Below, piece after piece: positions 7,391 through 14,208 of a stretch of 19,672 bases of DNA (position 1 is its first letter; each line of letters begins with the position of its first letter). The DNA comes from Aliterella sp. RAGGC_92 (GTDB lineage: Bacteria > Cyanobacteriota > Cyanobacteriia > Cyanobacteriales > Chroococcidiopsidaceae). Position numbers and translations under genes: made by a program. Under the pieces are notes generated by a model. The model was given only the letters and a program-made list of their open reading frames with translations. It was not told the origin of the DNA and did not search any database. The DNA is taken from NCBI GenBank assembly GCA_030826005.1, contig JAPJOW010000060.1, forward strand, positions 1 to 19,672, written 5' to 3'.

Positions 7391-7762
7391 ATGTCAAAAT
7401 TACATTTTTTAGCTATGTCTGCACTAAGCTTAATTTCTATTATTGCCATACCACAAGCAGCTTTTGCCTCCGTTTCTTGCACAGCGAATACAGCTAATAA
7501 TTACGCAAATGGCTCTTTATCAAGTTGCGTTTTGAGTATGGATACCAATATAGGATTAAACAATAATTATTTTGTTTGCCAACAGAAAGAATATATTTCC
7601 TTTGATGAAAAAGGGCAATTTTAAAGTTGCACGCTTGCGCGCGATCTAAAACTAAGAAATGAAAATAAAGTTACTACTTGCCTTACTAAGAGTATAGTAA
7701 ATGTAAGTATTTCTGGCACTGGCATACAATCAATTAGCTGTTCGAGAATTGCGCCAAATTAA
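7391..7762 (+). pseudogene. small secreted Cys-repeat protein interrupted by an in-frame TAA
   Basis: The ATG at 7391 starts MSKLHFLAMSALSLI, a clear signal peptide ending in QAAFA before SVSC. A TTG at 7379 lies inside the terminator stem and is rejected as start. Translation stops at TAA 7622-7624 after 77 residues, but the same frame then runs 45 more codons without interruption to a TAA at 7760-7762. The continuation (SCTLARDLKL, TTCLTKS, QSISCSRI) carries the same kind of Cys pattern as the first part. Three imperfect units are seen: Cys, 10-12 residues, Gly, a short Ser-rich stretch, Cys. The first reads GSLSSCVLSMD and the second GQF-stop-SCTLARD, so the stop sits where Ser is expected; TCA to TAA is one base change. 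I read this as a recent nonsense mutation, or possibly recoding or sequencing error. Family unknown; the product would be periplasmic or extracellular with up to six cysteines. Confidence 0.65.
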
Positions 7763-7844
7763 TTGATTTGCGATCGCGAACAAGCCAAAATTAGCAGTAG
7801 CGATCGCCAAAACCTACAAGTTACCTAGTAGCAAGGGTAATTGC

Positions 7845-7943
7845 TTAATTCAGTGTGGAGTCGTAGAAGATAAATACTTGGCTGTAATATATGTCATCGG
7901 GGACTTCGATCCCAACAATACTTTTTTTGTTAACTTGGCGCAT
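7845..7943 (-). CDS. possible 32-residue peptide, weakly supported
   Basis: An ATG at 7943 begins MRQVNKKSIVGIEVPDDI, followed by an aromatic stretch (YYSQVFIFYD) and a TAA at 7845-7847. It lies 9 bases downstream of the 119-residue minus-strand frame, and a TAGG sits about 11 bases before the ATG. The opposite strand is also open here (7767-7943, ending IGDFDPNNTFFVNLAH) but has no ATG or GTG start. Both readings look protein-like, so this may be real, a remnant, or chance. The rest of 7763-7952 holds two gcgatcgc sites and nothing else recognised. Confidence 0.25.
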   Translation of the reverse strand: MRQVNKKSIVGIEVPDDIYYSQVFIFYDSTLN

Positions 7944-7952
7944 TAAAAGTGC

Positions 7953-8312
7953 CTATTCCAGGGTCATAATCTCATTATTATTGGAAACGGCAACGTTGAC
8001 GTTGTTTAATGCGCTCTCTAGGATACGGTCTTCTTCGGCGCTATGTCGAGCGTGTCGCTGTTGAAAAGCTTTAATCTCTTGACCTTTTAATACATCGTTG
8101 ATGTCTACAACTTCAAGGCGATCGAAGCGCACAACATTATTTGCTGCATCGTGAAGCGCCTTTAGTTTCTCCACCTCAACTTTTCTCCCTTGGCAAGCTA
8201 GGAGCAAATCGCTATATTTAGCCTTGGTATTACTACCTTGGGCTATGCTCATCGCCATTTGGGTTGTGGGCGGATTTGTAGAAGTAGAAGGTATATAGTT
8301 AATAGCACTCAA
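7953..8312 (-). CDS. hypothetical protein, 119 residues
   Basis: I do not recognise this protein. It has a Ser/Thr/Pro/Asn-rich N-terminus (about 1-30), then a charged, probably helical middle (KYSDLLLACQGRKVEVEKLK, then RFDRLEVVDINDVLKGQEIK), and ends EIMTLE. There is no signal peptide, membrane segment or known motif. The start is a TTG. Upstream the frame remains open for 17 codons back to a TAA (containing HIPITGVVSDRS) but without ATG or GTG, which may mean a non-standard start or a damaged 5' end. No Shine-Dalgarno is evident. It lies alone between the broken Cys-repeat gene and tRNA-Phe. It is plausibly a genuine gene because of its length and lack of a competing frame, but this is not certain. 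Confidence 0.45.
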   Translation of the reverse strand: MSAINYIPSTSTNPPTTQMAMSIAQGSNTKAKYSDLLLACQGRKVEVEKLKALHDAANNVVRFDRLEVVDINDVLKGQEIKAFQQRHARHSAEEDRILESALNNVNVAVSNNNEIMTLE

Positions 8313-8411
8313 AAGACTGCGATCGCTAACTACTCCAGTAATTGGTATATGAGTACAGGTATGTTATGAACCAGCCGTGTCAAGAAAGGCTGAATTGCTT
8401 GTTTTTATAAA

Positions 8412-8484
<73 letters not shown>

Positions 8485-8562
8485 GCACGCCAACTTGCGT
8501 TTTGAGTGCTTTATTAAGCTAACAAATATAGAGAGTTTTGGCAAGCATATACGCAAAAAAAC

Positions 8563-9417
8563 TTAGGCTGTCTTGACTAACAACTTAGCAACGCCAAAAA
8601 CCGCTAAAAATAGCACAAATTGAACCAAAACAATACTAGGGCCGGAAGCAAAATTAAATAAACCGGATACTATCATGCCAGCAATACTACTTATTGCTCC
8701 AAAAAAGATAGATAAAGTCAAAAATCGCGTAAAGTGATGGCTGAGGAGTTTGGCACAAGAGGCGGGAATTACTAAAAAAGCATTGACTAGCAACACTCCT
8801 ACAGCTTTAATCGCTACAGCTACTGCTAAAGAAAGCAGCACGACAAACAAGTAACGATACAACTGTACGGGAATACCTTGAACTTGCGCCACCGCCGGAT
8901 TGAGAGTTAATAATATTTGCTGGCGAAGGGTAGATAATAAAAACACCGCCGCACCAACAAGCACGATCGCCGTCAAAATTAAATCAGTAGTATTAATAGC
9001 AAGAATATCGCCAAATAGTACCGCCATCAAGTTGCCGCGATAGCCTTTGATTAAGCTAGTTAAAATGACACCAACCGCTAAAGCGCCCGATAACACAATA
9101 CTAAGTACGTTGTCACTAGCTAAATTGGTTTGATCGATTAAATACAACACAACTAAGCCAAATACTAAAGTAAAAGGCAATAACATCAATGTAGGTTCTA
9201 TATGCAGCAATACACCTAAAGCCACACCAATTAACGCCGCATGACCGACTGCATGGCTAAAAAAAGATAGCTGACGCAAGGTAACGAAACTTCCTAATAA
9301 ACCGCCCAATAACCCCATTAATACCCCCCCAGCGATCGCCCTTTGCATAAAGGGAAACTGTAATAGAGTAAATAAGTTTTGAATATTAGTGACAGCGAAA
9401 CAAGAATTAATCAGCAT
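8563..9417 (-). CDS. znuB: ABC-3 family metal permease, ZnuB-type
   Basis: This is the membrane subunit of a zinc (or manganese) ABC importer. The ABC-3 signature is clear: LLQFPFMQRAIAGGVLMGLLGGLLGSFVTLRQLSFFSHAVGHAALIGVALG at the N-terminus, with only short parts diagnostic (FMQRA, LGSFVTLRQLSFF, HAALIGVALG), then DNVLSIVLSGALAVGV, GDILAI, IKAVGVLLVNAFLVIPA and FNFASGPSIVL. About eight membrane segments span the protein. I chose the ATG at 9417 (284 aa) because family members start close to this point. An ATG at 9471 would add 18 basic, poorly conserved residues. The ATPase (ZnuC) and binding protein (ZnuA) are not in the window. The gene diverges from a zinc-sensor gene, which supports zinc over manganese, although the metal is inferred. 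Confidence 0.88.
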   Translation of the reverse strand: MLINSCFAVTNIQNLFTLLQFPFMQRAIAGGVLMGLLGGLLGSFVTLRQLSFFSHAVGHAALIGVALGVLLHIEPTLMLLPFTLVFGLVVLYLIDQTNLASDNVLSIVLSGALAVGVILTSLIKGYRGNLMAVLFGDILAINTTDLILTAIVLVGAAVFLLSTLRQQILLTLNPAVAQVQGIPVQLYRYLFVVLLSLAVAVAIKAVGVLLVNAFLVIPASCAKLLSHHFTRFLTLSIFFGAISSIAGMIVSGLFNFASGPSIVLVQFVLFLAVFGVAKLLVKTA

Positions 9418-9511
9418 AAATAAAGGCGATCGCACGAGTAATCTTAGCGGGCGGCAATTTTTAGCCCCCATACCTGTTGTTATACTTGGGTAGAAGGGAG
9501 AATAATTTTAA

Positions 9512-9916
9512 ATGTCAGTTTATTCTAGTAGCGATCGCGCGGTAGTTGAGACAATTCCTAAATGCGACTCGCCTCACTCGGTTGATGTTTCTAGTTTGCA
9601 GCAGGTACTCAGCATCAATAAAGCCCAACGCATGGCAGAGTTTTTTAGCTTACTAGGAGATGCTAACCGTTTGAGAATTTTGTCAGTTTTAGCTCAAAAA
9701 GAACTATGTGTATGCGATGTAGCTGCGGCTTTAAATATGAGTGAATCGGCGGTATCTCATCAATTGCGGACTTTACGGGCTATGCGCTTAGTAAGTTATC
9801 GCAAGCAAGGGCGCAATGTATTTTATAACCTGCAAGATAGTCATGTTTTGAGTCTCTATCAAAATGTTGCCGAACATTTGGATGAAAATACTGTAAATGA
9901 CAACTTATCTAGATGA
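9512..9916 (+). CDS. ArsR/SmtB-family metal-sensing repressor, ZiaR/SmtB type
   Basis: This 134-residue winged-helix repressor dissociates from DNA on binding metal, derepressing zinc-handling genes in characterised relatives. The HTH reads MSESAVSHQLRTLRAMRLV (about 76-94), followed by a wing (YRKQGRNVFYNL). Both metal-site types of the family are visible. The alpha5 site has Asp109, His111, His122 and Glu125 in the DxH-x10-HxxE spacing of SmtB zinc sensors. The alpha3N-type site has Cys66 and Cys68 in ELCVCD plus Cys18 and His22 near the N-terminus, as in cyanobacterial ZiaR-like proteins. The gene lies head to head with the znuB-type permease and its last 20 bases overlap the NIF3-like gene, indicating co-translation. 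I found no TGAA/TTCA-type SmtB operator in the intergenic DNA, so its targets are open. Confidence 0.9.
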   Translation: MSVYSSSDRAVVETIPKCDSPHSVDVSSLQQVLSINKAQRMAEFFSLLGDANRLRILSVLAQKELCVCDVAAALNMSESAVSHQLRTLRAMRLVSYRKQGRNVFYNLQDSHVLSLYQNVAEHLDENTVNDNLSR

Positions 9917-10586
9917 TATTGCCCGGTTTTTATCTGAATTTTTTGCCGCTCATCGTTTTACTGAAGACCAAAACGGCGTATATATACCTTCAGAAAAAGT
10001 AATCGCTCGTTTTGGACTTGCGTTAGAACCTTGGGCAGAATTAACCACCTGGGCGCAGCAAGAGCGCTTAGACGGGCTGTTTTTACATCGTCCTTGGCAA
10101 ATGCCAAAAGTTGATATTGGTGTAGTTGCTTATCATTTGGCTTTTGATGAAGCTTTAACCCTTAGTTTTAATCCTCGCCTTGCTACGGTACTGGGAATGT
10201 CTAATTTAGAAGTGCTAGGGGAAAAAGCAGGACGCGCCATCGGGATGATAGGAGACGTGGAAAGCGATAGTTTTGCTAAATATGGCGATCGCCTCAAACA
10301 AATTTTCAACGGCTGCGATCGCGTCATTTCCGGTACTACAGGCGATATTTCGCGGGTGGCGGTAGTGGGTGCGATGAATGATGCTTTAGTGCGCGAAGCT
10401 AAAGATCGCGGCGCAAATATCTACATTACTGGGCAATTTAGACAAAACGCTAAAGCAGCTTTAGAAGAAACAGGAATTAGTTGCGTAGCAATTGGACATC
10501 GGCGCAGTGAAGAATGGGGATTACGGGCTTTATCTGGCTTACTGCGCGATCGCTTTGCTCAATTAGAGGTTATTTTACCTAAATAA
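9897..10586 (+). CDS. NIF3-like (DUF34/COG0327) dinuclear-metal-type protein
   Basis: The 229-residue protein fits the NIF3/YbgI/DUF34 family, ring-forming proteins with a two-metal centre and disputed function (metal insertion or hydrolase roles have been proposed). Matching elements are LDGLFLHRPW (His64), VVAYHLAFDEA (His80, Asp84), YITGQF (about 176-181) and AIGHRRSEEWGLRALS (His201, Glu205). In most relatives the first element has two adjacent histidines and the third reads TGE. Here the second His is Arg65 and the Glu is Gln, so the metal site is altered. The ATG lies inside the end of the sensor gene (20-base overlap, different frame), so the two are very likely translationally coupled. 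Its 3' end overlaps wecB tail to tail by 28 bases. Confidence 0.8.
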   Translation: MTTYLDDIARFLSEFFAAHRFTEDQNGVYIPSEKVIARFGLALEPWAELTTWAQQERLDGLFLHRPWQMPKVDIGVVAYHLAFDEALTLSFNPRLATVLGMSNLEVLGEKAGRAIGMIGDVESDSFAKYGDRLKQIFNGCDRVISGTTGDISRVAVVGAMNDALVREAKDRGANIYITGQFRQNAKAALEETGISCVAIGHRRSEEWGLRALSGLLRDRFAQLEVILPK

Positions 10587-11680
10587 TTTTCTACAAGTTG
10601 CCTAATCTTTTCGGAAGCATGACCATCACCAAAAGGATTAATAGCCGTTGCCATTTTTTGATAAGCCGTTTCATCGCTTAACAGTTCCTTCGCTTCTGAG
10701 ACAATAACATTGGGATTAGTGCCTACAAGCTTTGCCGTACCTGCTGTTACAGCTTCCGGGCGTTCGGTAGTTTCTCGCAATACTAACACAGGTTTACCCA
10801 GACTTGGCGCTTCCTCTTGCAATCCGCCAGAATCGGTTAGTAATAAATAGGATTTGGCGATCGCACCTACTAATTGAGCATAATCTAAGGGTTCAGTCAA
10901 AAATACTCTTGGATGATTGCCTAACAATTGTTGCAAAGGTTCGCGCACGGTAGGATTGCGATGCAAGGGCAAAAGTAACGCTGTATCTGGGAACAACTCT
11001 AATAATTGTAAAAAGCTTTGAGCAATATCTTGTAACGGTTCTCCCCAATTTTCCCGCCGATGCACGGTTGCAAGCAAAACGCGGTATTTTGACCAGTCCA
11101 AACCCTTTATATCGCAAGCTGGTTGCCGTTTGGCGACGGTGAGTAAAGCATCAATAACAGTATTCCCTGTATGGTGAATTTCTCCCACTACTCCCGAACG
11201 TTGGAGGTTTTCGACGGCTAAAGTTGTCGGTGCAAAATGCAACTGGGTAAGCTGAGAAATTAATCGTCGATTGGCTTCTTCAGGAAAGGGGTTAAATAAA
11301 TCGTCGGTTCGCAATCCTGCTTCAACGTGACCTACAGGAATTTGTTGATAAAATGCCGCTAAAGTCGCTGCAAAGGCTGTAGTAGTATCGCCTTGGACGA
11401 TGACAAAATTGGGTTTATTTTCCCTAAATAACTTTTCTAAGCCGCGTAAACTGCGTTCGGTGATGTCTGTAAGCGACTGTCCCGCCTGCATAATCTCTAA
11501 ATCTTTATCGGCTTTGAGGTCAAATAGATGCATTACTTGTTCGACCATTTCCCGATGTTGACCTGTTAAAATTACCTCCACGTCTACAGATTGCGACTTT
11601 TGAAATGCTTGAATTACAGGCGCAAGTTTAATTGCTTCGGGGCGCGTACCTAAAATAATATTTACTTGGGGTTTCTGCAT
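10559..11680 (-). CDS. wecB: UDP-N-acetylglucosamine 2-epimerase (non-hydrolysing)
   Basis: WecB interconverts UDP-GlcNAc and UDP-ManNAc in the cytoplasm, feeding ManNAc-containing surface polysaccharides. The 373-residue length matches the family. Diagnostic motifs are GTRPEAIKLAPVI (11-23), VIVQGDTTT with Asp98, GHVEAGLRT with Glu120, NPFPEEANRR with Glu134, ATVHRREN with His207, and DSGGLQEEAPSLGKPVLVLR (293-312). These residues line up with the E. coli catalytic Asp95, Glu117, Glu131 and His213. A good Shine-Dalgarno (AAAGGA) precedes the ATG. It starts 18 bases after the lipoprotein stop, so the two probably form a short operon. The 3' end runs 28 bases into the convergent NIF3-like gene. 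No glycosyltransferases are adjacent. Confidence 0.95.
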   Translation of the reverse strand: MQKPQVNIILGTRPEAIKLAPVIQAFQKSQSVDVEVILTGQHREMVEQVMHLFDLKADKDLEIMQAGQSLTDITERSLRGLEKLFRENKPNFVIVQGDTTTAFAATLAAFYQQIPVGHVEAGLRTDDLFNPFPEEANRRLISQLTQLHFAPTTLAVENLQRSGVVGEIHHTGNTVIDALLTVAKRQPACDIKGLDWSKYRVLLATVHRRENWGEPLQDIAQSFLQLLELFPDTALLLPLHRNPTVREPLQQLLGNHPRVFLTEPLDYAQLVGAIAKSYLLLTDSGGLQEEAPSLGKPVLVLRETTERPEAVTAGTAKLVGTNPNVIVSEAKELLSDETAYQKMATAINPFGDGHASEKIRQLVENYLGKITSN

Positions 11681-11698
11681 ATTCCTTTAATAATTTTT

Positions 11699-12079
11699 CT
11701 AATCGATCGCATAAGTAAGCCAAGTGAAAACACCGTTTTTAGCCATTTTCGGCAGTGCTAAACGCCAAGTTTTACCTTCTTTTTGGCGCTGCAAATAAAG
11801 ATCGAAGGGGTTTTGCTGCTTACTCAACTGTTGTTTCGGCAGCTTAATTGTAAAGTCATAAGTGCCTTGGATTCGATACCCTGCTAATTTATCAATGCTC
11901 AAAGGCTGCTTTTGGGTAATATTTACATGGGAAATGTCCAACTTATCAACGTTTTGCTGTAACTGCTGTTGAAGTTGCCGAGTTTGCAAAGCGATCGCTT
12001 TTTCTGCTATTTCTCTATTTGGTTCTCCACTGCTACAACTTGTCAGCAGCAACGCTATAACTAAAATTAACCGCCACAT
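11699..12079 (-). CDS. small predicted lipoprotein, unknown function
   Basis: The N-terminus MWRLILVIALLLTSC is a type II signal peptide with lipobox LTSC, so Cys15 should be lipidated and the protein membrane-attached on the periplasmic side. The mature part (about 111 aa) starts with a Gln-rich helix (residues about 25-50, LQTRQLQQQLQQN), then a likely beta region (YRIQGTYDFTIKLPKQQL, WRLALPK). I do not recognise a named family, although similar small lipoproteins are common in cyanobacteria. It lies 18 bases upstream of wecB on the same strand and diverges from the DUF1802 gene across 61 bases that must hold both promoters. Confidence 0.8.
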   Translation of the reverse strand: MWRLILVIALLLTSCSSGEPNREIAEKAIALQTRQLQQQLQQNVDKLDISHVNITQKQPLSIDKLAGYRIQGTYDFTIKLPKQQLSKQQNPFDLYLQRQKEGKTWRLALPKMAKNGVFTWLTYAID

Positions 12080-12140
12080 ATCTGTTTTTATTGCAAGTTT
12101 CCAGCGCTAGTATAAGCTGAGAAACCCACCAATCTTATAT

Positions 12141-12722
12141 ATGTCCTCAATTACTCACGCTCTCAAAGAATGGGCGATCGCACTTGAAGCCTTAGAACAA
12201 GGTAAAACAATTATGTTGCTGCGTAAAGGTGGCATCAAAGAAAGCCAAGGCAAATTTCAAGTACCGTACACTCGCATTCTCCTTTATCCGACTTACGAAC
12301 ATCAACAACCAGCACTTTTAAAGCCTGTTTATCAAAGTCGCGTTACTCCTGTAGCTTCTGGTTGGCATCCTCAACAAGTTACTATATCTAGCTGGGCAGA
12401 AATTACCGATGTTTTGCCTGTAAGCGAAGAAAATACTATTAAAGCGCTTTTACCCTTTCATATTTGGAACGAACAATTTATAACAACTCGCTTAAAATGG
12501 AAACCGCGCCAACCTATCTATATTCTGTTACTACGCACTTACAAGTTACCAACGCCCCAAGTTATCGATTATCGTCCCCAATACGGTGGTTGCACTTCTT
12601 GGATCGATCTAGGTTTAAGTATTGATTGCGATCTAGCTTCCCCAGTTTTTCCCGAAGATACTTATAAACATCTAACTACCGAAATTCGCCAAATAATCGG
12701 CAATAACTTAGCTTTTGCTTAA
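12141..12722 (+). CDS. DUF1802 family protein
   Basis: The 193-residue protein matches DUF1802, a family of unknown function common in cyanobacteria. Typical features are the N-terminal ALKEWAIALEALEQGKTIMLLRKGGIKE (only its pattern counts here: a helical KEWA segment followed by LLRKGGI), FQVPYTRILLYPTYEHQ, SWAEITDVLPV, and ILLLRTYKLP near residue 133-142 followed by YGGCTSWIDL. No signal peptide, membrane segment or catalytic motif is visible, so a cytoplasmic location is likely. It is a single gene, diverging from the lipoprotein/wecB pair and converging on the ferredoxin operon, with which it shares a terminator. Confidence 0.85.
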   Translation: MSSITHALKEWAIALEALEQGKTIMLLRKGGIKESQGKFQVPYTRILLYPTYEHQQPALLKPVYQSRVTPVASGWHPQQVTISSWAEITDVLPVSEENTIKALLPFHIWNEQFITTRLKWKPRQPIYILLLRTYKLPTPQVIDYRPQYGGCTSWIDLGLSIDCDLASPVFPEDTYKHLTTEIRQIIGNNLAFA

Positions 12723-12741
12723 ATCCTTAAAATAGTTATTA

Positions 12742-12772
12742 AAAAAGCGGCTGTAGTCAACAACCGCTTTTT
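12742..12772. terminator. bidirectional intrinsic terminator between DUF1802 and the ferredoxin gene
   Basis: A 9-bp perfect stem (aaaaagcgg / ccgcttttt) around a 13-base loop lies 19 bases after the DUF1802 stop and 6 bases after the ferredoxin stop. The A-run on one arm and T-run on the other provide a U-tract in both directions, typical of a shared terminator for convergent genes. Confidence 0.88.
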
Positions 12773-12778
12773 ATCGCT

Positions 12779-13222
12779 CTAATATTTTGCTTTTTTCCGA
12801 GCTAATTTTTGCTGCTTATTGCGTCGCCTATGTGCCGCAACTACCGCCTCATCTATTGGATATCCAATAAGCGGAATTGCTTGATATTGGCGTTCTTCTT
12901 CGCGTTTTTTAACTTCTGTATAATCCAACCAGTGAATGCAATCAACGGGACAAGTATCAATGGCTTCTTGGATTAATTCTTCCGAGTCGCCATCTTGACG
13001 AATTACCCGCGATCGCCCATAATCTGGCTCAATGTAAAAGGTATTGCGGGCGACATGGGCGCAATGCTTGCAACCAATACAGATTACTTCATCTACATAT
13101 ACGCCATTTTGCCGAACTATCCCCCCAAGTTCTGGTTCTAAACCGGATCTATCGGGATTATCGCGGAAAATTCCCCCTAATTCTGGTTCTTTTTCCGAGC
13201 GCTCTTGTCCAAAATCAGCCAT
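12779..13222 (-). CDS. ferredoxin-like [4Fe-4S] protein of the Ycf35 operon
   Basis: A 147-residue iron-sulfur protein. The cluster motif is Cys48-x2-Cys51-x2-Cys54 (CIGCKHCAHV) with Cys91-Pro (DTCPVDCIHW) as fourth ligand. Cys95 is an extra cysteine. Only one such set is present, so a single [4Fe-4S] cluster is expected, and the core resembles the ferredoxin domain of chloroplast J-domain/ferredoxin proteins. The N-terminal 40 residues contain a duplicated EPELGGI(F/V)R element (about 12-20 and 29-37). The C-terminus is strongly basic (HRRRNKQQKLARKKAKY). Its ATG overlaps the Ycf35 stop by one base (TAATG), so it is translationally coupled to Ycf35. The electron-transfer partner is unknown. 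Confidence 0.9.
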   Translation of the reverse strand: MADFGQERSEKEPELGGIFRDNPDRSGLEPELGGIVRQNGVYVDEVICIGCKHCAHVARNTFYIEPDYGRSRVIRQDGDSEELIQEAIDTCPVDCIHWLDYTEVKKREEERQYQAIPLIGYPIDEAVVAAHRRRNKQQKLARKKAKY

Positions 13223-13608
13223 TAATTACTCCAACGCTGTACTAAAAGGCGAATTGAACCATCATTATTTTGTTGTTGTTCGGAAATTTGAAAGCCTTGT
13301 TTTGCTGTTTCGCTAACTACGGTATGGTAAGCATAACGTTGAGTTACTTGGCGCAAAAACCCTTCTACTGATAGCGGTTGCTGCCAATACTGCAAGTCTG
13401 CTACTAATTCGTATTCTTTGCCATTCCAGCTAAATCCTACATCGTAACCGTTTTCTTGTTCGATCGCGATCGCTGCTTCCCGGCTTTGTCCTCTATAACC
13501 GCGTACTGCTAATGGTTCTGATGTCCACTTAATTCCTAAATCGGTTAAAGCAGCTTGCAAAGAGGTTAAATTGCGGATTTGAGTTTTGATTTGGCTAAAA
13601 TGTGACAT
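13222..13608 (-). CDS. ycf35: Ycf35 / DUF1257 family protein
   Basis: The 128-residue protein matches Ycf35/DUF1257, encoded in cyanobacteria and some red-algal plastids, function unknown. It starts MSHFSQIKTQIRNLTSLQAA, the usual family opening, followed by DLGIKWTSEP, VRGYRGQ, YDVGFSWNGKEYELVADLQYW and FLRQVTQRYAYH. There is no signal peptide, membrane segment or cysteine. It is the middle gene of a three-gene operon: DUF2997 ends 46 bases upstream and the ferredoxin start overlaps its stop. This arrangement, recurrent in cyanobacteria, suggests the three act together, possibly with Ycf35 and DUF2997 as partners of the ferredoxin. Confidence 0.9.
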   Translation of the reverse strand: MSHFSQIKTQIRNLTSLQAALTDLGIKWTSEPLAVRGYRGQSREAAIAIEQENGYDVGFSWNGKEYELVADLQYWQQPLSVEGFLRQVTQRYAYHTVVSETAKQGFQISEQQQNNDGSIRLLVQRWSN

Positions 13609-13654
13609 GGTGTTTGTGAGTGAAGGAGTCTAAAACTAAATAAAAAAATATAAC

Positions 13655-13864
13655 TTACCACTGACTCAAAGCATTTTGAGTTGTAGTATTATTTGTTTGA
13701 TAAACTTGAGCGGCAAAAAAATCCGATGTTTGCTCGGTGTCAACTACCGTTCCTAACTGTGCCTCAATAGCTGCGGTAACTTCCGCGCATGAAGCGCCAA
13801 TAATTCCCGTAACTGTTTCTAGCACTCTACCGTCTGGATAGATAACAAACTCTAGTGTTTCCAT
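13655..13864 (-). CDS. DUF2997 family protein
   Basis: A 69-residue protein fitting DUF2997: METLEFVIYPDGRVLETVTG, then a conserved G-x-S-C element (GASCAEVTAAIEAQLG, with Cys27) and a variable C-terminus (TSDFFAAQVYQ). This family is repeatedly found beside DUF1257/Ycf35 and a ferredoxin. The lone conserved cysteine after the beta-strand region is the only candidate functional residue I can see. It is the first gene of the operon. A TAGGAAA lies about 10 bases before the ATG and may serve as ribosome-binding site. Confidence 0.85.
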   Translation of the reverse strand: METLEFVIYPDGRVLETVTGIIGASCAEVTAAIEAQLGTVVDTEQTSDFFAAQVYQTNNTTTQNALSQW

Positions 13865-14208
13865 ATATCGTTAAATTTCCTACAGCATAGAACCATATAA
13901 CGGCATTAAAACTTTACATAACTTAAGCAAATATCGCTTATAACTAATGTGTCAGTCGTTAACCTAAATTTTCATCTATCGAATTATAGATAATTAAAAA
14001 TTTACAAAACTTATCAAAAACTGAGTAGTTACATTAGTTATATGTAAGTTTCCCTTAACTATACGCTGCCGTCAAGGGACGCATAAAACTTTACAATTAG
14101 GGCGATCGCTTCCTAACGCTATAAATAAAGGAATTTTTGCAAAGAAAGGAGCGAATAAAGCGGCAAAAATTTACGATAATTAAACTTTGTTCAGTGTGGG
14201 TAACAGGC
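13865..14208. promoter_or_regulatory. divergent intergenic region with a long inverted repeat
   Basis: About 340 AT-rich bases separate the DUF2997 operon (-) from the oxidoreductase (+) and must contain both promoters. Perfect 12-base inverted arms tataactaatgt (13939-13950) and acattagttata (14031-14042) are 80 bases apart, a layout that could suit two bound regulator dimers with DNA looping. A second, shorter near-perfect inverted repeat, cccttaac (14052-14059) and gtcaaggg (14071-14078), encloses 11 bases. One gcgatcgc lies at 14102-14109. No known regulator site (NtcA, Zur, Pho) was recognised. Confidence 0.45.

Noticed and set aside
9418..9511. SmtB-type 12-2-12 operator or Zur box between permease and sensor genes
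   Set aside because: No TGAA/TTCA dyad or Zur-like palindrome could be found by eye.
14137..14208. TTG-started N-terminal extension of the oxidoreductase
   Set aside because: The extension is basic and poorly protein-like, and the ATG at 14209 has an AGG in a good position just before the Rossmann domain.
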